IMG/VR virus record: IMGVR_UViG_3300045136_000065
Span: 1 to 31,422 of that record
DNA from: a virus
Direction: 5' to 3' (one strand)
DNA length: 31,422 bases
Part shown: positions 28,891-31,422 of the stretch, one piece after another
Numbering within the stretch: position 1 is the stretch's first letter
Layout of the letters: each line of letters starts with the position of its first letter
Notes under the pieces: model-generated
What the model was told of the DNA's origin: nothing
The model's database searches: none
Seen by the model: only the letters and a program-made list of their open reading frames with translations
Made by a program: the position numbers and the translations under genes

Positions 28891-29265
28891 ATGGCTAAAT
28901 TTAAAAAAGGCGATAGAGTTAAAAGAAAAAATACTAATACGAATCAAGAAGAAAGCGGGACTATACAAGATATAAACGCTAAATATTTTTTTTGGGGAGC
29001 TGATGAGGATTATGTTATACTTTGGGATAATGGTACAACCGAAGTAATTTTTGCTCCTTTTGGAGATATGTATTTAGATTTTGAGGAAGAAAATTTTGAG
29101 CAATTAAATCTATTTAATTTAGATGGATATAATTTACCAACTGGAATTAACAATGTTATAAAAAAATGTAACCATAAATGGAAAACTTATGTAGGATTTA
29201 CTGAGCAATATAAATATTGTGAATTATGTAATGAAATTAAAAAAAGTGTTGACTTCAAAATTTAA
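28891..29265 (+). CDS. SH3-like plus zinc-ribbon-like protein (124 aa)
   Basis: Start chosen at the ATG at 28891 with AAGGA upstream, dropping ten residues of the longer frame. Residues 1-60 look like a small SH3-like barrel (KKGDRVKRKN, ESGTIQDINA, DYVILWDNGTTE), and residues 90-124 carry CNHKW plus CELC, a Cys/His set that may bind zinc. No family recognised. This layout suggests a nucleic-acid- or ribosome-binding protein, as inference. Confidence 0.65.
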   Translation: MAKFKKGDRVKRKNTNTNQEESGTIQDINAKYFFWGADEDYVILWDNGTTEVIFAPFGDMYLDFEEENFEQLNLFNLDGYNLPTGINNVIKKCNHKWKTYVGFTEQYKYCELCNEIKKSVDFKI

Positions 29266-29297
29266 ATCCTATAAAATATAAATTATAGGAGGGGGCT

Positions 29298-29513
29298 ATG
29301 AAAAATAATCAAAAACAACAAAAAAATAAAATAATTAAAGCGCATGATAGGTTTGGTTTTAAGCATGATCCTGACGCATATATTATTAGCGTACATATCC
29401 AAAACATGATGGCAACTTTTGGAGAAGAGCGAACTTTGTTTATGATTAAGGAACTATTTTTTACAGATGCCCATAAAAATAACAATAAGAAAAAAGTATC
29501 CGGTTTAGAATAA
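29298..29513 (+). CDS. Unknown basic small protein (71 aa)
   Basis: Lys/Asn/Gln-rich N-terminus, a central segment DRFGFKHDPDAYIISVHIQNMMATFGEERTL split across two helices, and a basic tail. No family recognised. AGGAGGGGG precedes the ATG, a stronger-than-usual ribosome site. Confidence 0.65.
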   Translation: MKNNQKQQKNKIIKAHDRFGFKHDPDAYIISVHIQNMMATFGEERTLFMIKELFFTDAHKNNNKKKVSGLE

Positions 29514-29529
29514 TAAAATTTAAAAAACA

Positions 29530-29811
29530 ATGAAAACTAAATTAATTAAACAAAAAAATAATAGTTTAAAAATAAAAGAAGCTAAAAGAGCAGTAGATGA
29601 AATGAAGGAGCGATTTGTTTATGTTCCTTGGGAAGTTTATAGATTAATTGGAATTGACAAGAAAATTCAAATTTATGGCGATGAAGCCAGCTTATCTAAA
29701 AATTGTGATTTTGGAAATTTAGAAGAACTAAGATCAGCAATTCAATGGCTTGCCTATCAATTTGGCGGCAAAGTAAAGTGGGAAAATAAAAATAATAAGG
29801 AAGGTGTATAA
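29530..29811 (+). CDS. Unknown protein (93 aa)
   Basis: Basic N-terminal helix, then DEMKERFVYVPWEVYRLIG and a helical end (FGNLEELRSAIQWLAYQFG). No family recognised and no clear ribosome-binding site before the ATG at 29530. The final codons contain AAGGAAGG, the site for the MazG-like gene whose start it overlaps. Confidence 0.6.
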   Translation: MKTKLIKQKNNSLKIKEAKRAVDEMKERFVYVPWEVYRLIGIDKKIQIYGDEASLSKNCDFGNLEELRSAIQWLAYQFGGKVKWENKNNKEGV

Positions 29812-30179
29812 TGGATAGTAAAACATATAAAGAATGGGCTTTAACTAAAGATCGAAAAGACTACACCAAAGTAGCCGAAAGAATTAATACAGGCACAACA
29901 GGAAGCCTGCTGCATGGTGGGCTTGGAATTTCAGGCGAAGCGGGCGAATTACTCGATGCAATTAAAAAACACGTTATGTATGGAAAAGAACTTGATAAGG
30001 CAAACGTTTTAGAAGAGCTTGGGGATATCTGCTGGTATATGGCTATTGTTTTAGAAGCAGTCGGGTCTTCGTTTGAGGAAATTATGCAACTTAATAAAGA
30101 TAAATTAGAGCGACGTTACCCAGATGGGTTTACAGAAAATTTGGCAAAGTTAAGATTGGATAAACAAGAGAATAAATAA
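29811..30179 (+). CDS. MazG-like nucleoside triphosphate pyrophosphohydrolase
   Basis: A 122-residue all-alpha hydrolase converting NTPs or dNTPs to monophosphates and pyrophosphate. The metal site is complete: Glu43 and Glu46 (GEAGELLD), then Glu69 and Asp72 (EELGDICWY), the ExxE-ExxD pattern of the family. The length equals single-domain phage MazG proteins. In phages it may alter nucleotide pools or lower ppGpp. It overlaps its upstream neighbour in a TAATG arrangement. The predicted dATP/dGTP hydrolase at 14312 belongs to the same superfamily. Confidence 0.85.
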   Translation: MDSKTYKEWALTKDRKDYTKVAERINTGTTGSLLHGGLGISGEAGELLDAIKKHVMYGKELDKANVLEELGDICWYMAIVLEAVGSSFEEIMQLNKDKLERRYPDGFTENLAKLRLDKQENK

Positions 30180-30231
30180 ACTTAAAATATAAAGGCTGTT
30201 AAACTAAAACGTTAAAGAGAAGACGTAACAT

Positions 30232-30714
30232 ATGGGAGTTATGAGAATACTTAAACTTAACCACGAGGCACTTAAAACTAGATGCCTGCCAGTAACTAAG
30301 TTTAATGATTTGATTAAACTAAGGCTAGACATTATGTGGGAAACTATGGAAGAAAAAGGTGGTATTGGTTTAGCAGCCAATCAGATCGGTTTTTTTAACA
30401 AAATGTTTGTGATGAAAGGTAAGGACGGTAAACGCTACGACATTATAAATCCAGAAATTGTGACAAAAAGCGAAAACATTTTAAGAATTGAAGAAGGCTG
30501 CTTAAGCCTACCCATGGTCAGCATTGATACAGGTGTAAGAAGTCAGGAGATAGCGGTTAAGTTTTATGATAGAAATGGGAAGAAAATTTTTAAAGTTTTT
30601 ACAGACATCGACGCTGTTTGCTTTCAACATGAGATGGAGCATCTAGAAGGAAAAAACTTTTTGGACCATATTAATAGGGCTGAACGCCGTAAAATATTGA
30701 AGAAGTATGCCTGA
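30232..30714 (+). CDS. def: Peptide deformylase
   Basis: A 160-residue enzyme that removes the N-formyl group from nascent proteins at the ribosome exit. The three motifs are canonical: GIGLAANQIG (44-53), EEGCLSL (87-93, Cys90 ligand) and FQHEMEHLEG (131-140, His133, Glu134, His137). The length is in the short bacterial-phage range, without the C-terminal extension. An in-frame ATG at 30241 gives the more typical MRILKL start, but GGGAG is too close to it, so I keep 30232. Phage deformylases are known from marine cyanophages. All catalytic residues are intact, unlike the relative at 15492. Confidence 0.9.
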   Translation: MGVMRILKLNHEALKTRCLPVTKFNDLIKLRLDIMWETMEEKGGIGLAANQIGFFNKMFVMKGKDGKRYDIINPEIVTKSENILRIEEGCLSLPMVSIDTGVRSQEIAVKFYDRNGKKIFKVFTDIDAVCFQHEMEHLEGKNFLDHINRAERRKILKKYA

Positions 30715-30796
30715 CCTTTATAAAGATATTGTACAAAAAATTGTTGACAACACAATTAAACTGGAGGAAACTAAAATTGACATAAATTCTAACTAA
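30707..30796 (+). CDS. Possible 29-residue peptide
   Basis: ATG at 30707, stop at 30794-30796, overlapping the def end by eight bases; GAAGAAG precedes it. The peptide is an amphipathic acidic/basic helix (YKDIVQKIVDNTIKLEETK). It fills the short gap to the next gene. Evidence is limited to the packing. Confidence 0.4.
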   Translation: MPDLYKDIVQKIVDNTIKLEETKIDINSN

Positions 30797-30811
30797 AGAG
30801 GAGAAGAAAAA

Positions 30812-31422
30812 ATGATAGTAAAAAATTTTGAATTGCCGCAAAAAAGTAAAAAATACATATTGCAAATGATGGGACCTAAACCCGAACAGCACCATCATAA
30901 ATTTTTAAATTGGGTATTAAAAGCCCTTCCAAATAAAAACTGGCAAACTTGGGCAGCTAGACATTACAAGAATAAACCTGAAGATTTTACCCCAGAAGTT
31001 AAACAAGAATTAGAACACTTCGGTGGTTCTACCCATATTCCGGAAGTGGCAAAAGTAAGATTTGACAAACAGCATGACCTACATACTGGAATAAAAATGT
31101 TCCAACAAGCTTATGACCAATATAATAACAGAATTAAAAATAATAAAAATCTTGTTAAGCTTTCAAAGGAAATTACCAAGATAATCGAAGGAGCTAAGCC
31201 CAATAGACATTGGTTTGATTTGGGAGTTGGTGCTTGTGAAGACGAAGGCAAGGCAATGGGACATTGCGGGAACGTTCCGTCCAGAGTAGAGGGTGACAAG
31301 TTACTATCTCTTAGAACAAAACACAAAATTAAAAATCAAATTTACCATGAACCACATTTAACTTTTGTAGTTAATAACGGATTCTTGGGGGAAATGAAAG
31401 GAAGAGGAAATACCAAGCCTTC
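30812..31422 (+). CDS. PcfJ-like-motif protein, C-terminus cut by window edge
   Basis: The frame opens at the ATG at 30812 behind GAGGAG and stays open to the last base (about 203 residues seen). The N-terminal 130 residues are basic and helical (QTWAARHYKN..., KNLVKLSKEITKIIEG). Then come GHCGN (Cys and His), LLSLRTKH, HLTFVVNNGFLGEMKGRGN, a pattern recalling the HC...SLR...GkfN set of PcfJ-like proteins in mobile elements and phages. Function is not established. The C-terminus lies outside the window. Confidence 0.55.
   Translation, partial: MIVKNFELPQKSKKYILQMMGPKPEQHHHKFLNWVLKALPNKNWQTWAARHYKNKPEDFTPEVKQELEHFGGSTHIPEVAKVRFDKQHDLHTGIKMFQQAYDQYNNRIKNNKNLVKLSKEITKIIEGAKPNRHWFDLGVGACEDEGKAMGHCGNVPSRVEGDKLLSLRTKHKIKNQIYHEPHLTFVVNNGFLGEMKGRGNTKP

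Overview
The window is part of the genome of an AT-rich, tailed double-stranded DNA bacteriophage (Caudoviricetes). Large terminase, portal, scaffold-like, tail/fibre-like and cell-wall-degrading genes sit together on the minus strand. Small early-type genes and nucleotide-metabolism genes fill the plus strand. Several products have Gram-negative-style signal peptides, and one looks like a lipoprotein, so the host is probably Gram-negative; it cannot be identified from this sequence. Both ends cut through genes: a scaffold-like gene at base 1 and a possible PcfJ-like gene at base 31422.

Bases 1-12198 (minus strand) form the late block. In transcription order it holds a small membrane protein, a coiled-coil protein in the small-terminase position, TerL, portal, a repeat-containing virion protein, a 684-residue tail/fibre candidate, an FN3/Ig-like repeat protein, two unknown proteins, a permuted NlpC/P60-like enzyme, a lytic transglycosylase, an unknown protein and the scaffold-like protein. 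The 9-mer TAACATATA (minus strand) recurs mostly just upstream of these genes and is probably the phage late promoter.

Bases 12199-12365 are a divergent control region, with a late-type motif facing left and a sigma-70-like promoter facing right. Bases 12366-16934 (plus) are a tightly overlapping operon rich in envelope-directed proteins. It includes a membrane-anchored ClpP-like protease, signal-peptide proteins, coiled-coil membrane proteins, a putative dATP/dGTP diphosphohydrolase and a peptide-deformylase-like protein that has lost its HExxH motif.

Bases 16935-17280 are a non-coding junction. Bases 17281-19822 are a more G+C-rich island of very small unknown genes, many sharing the leader AGAAAGGAGAC, with one tandem paralogous pair and several strong hairpins. 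Bases 19837-24648 return to AT-rich sequence and encode a leucine-rich-repeat protein, a minimal subtilisin-like protease with all catalytic motifs, small membrane proteins and two divergent sigma-factor-like proteins.

Bases 24700-31422 hold ribonucleotide reductase (nrdB, split by a 321-residue homing-endonuclease intein in its iron-binding ExxH motif, and a short nrdA without an ATP cone), a lipoprotein candidate, a MazG-type pyrophosphohydrolase and a canonical peptide deformylase. A plausible reading is that sigma-70-type promoters drive plus-strand early and middle genes, the nucleotide genes shape the dNTP pool, and one or both sigma-like proteins switch transcription to the minus-strand late block through the TTAACATATA motif. 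The last step is inference.
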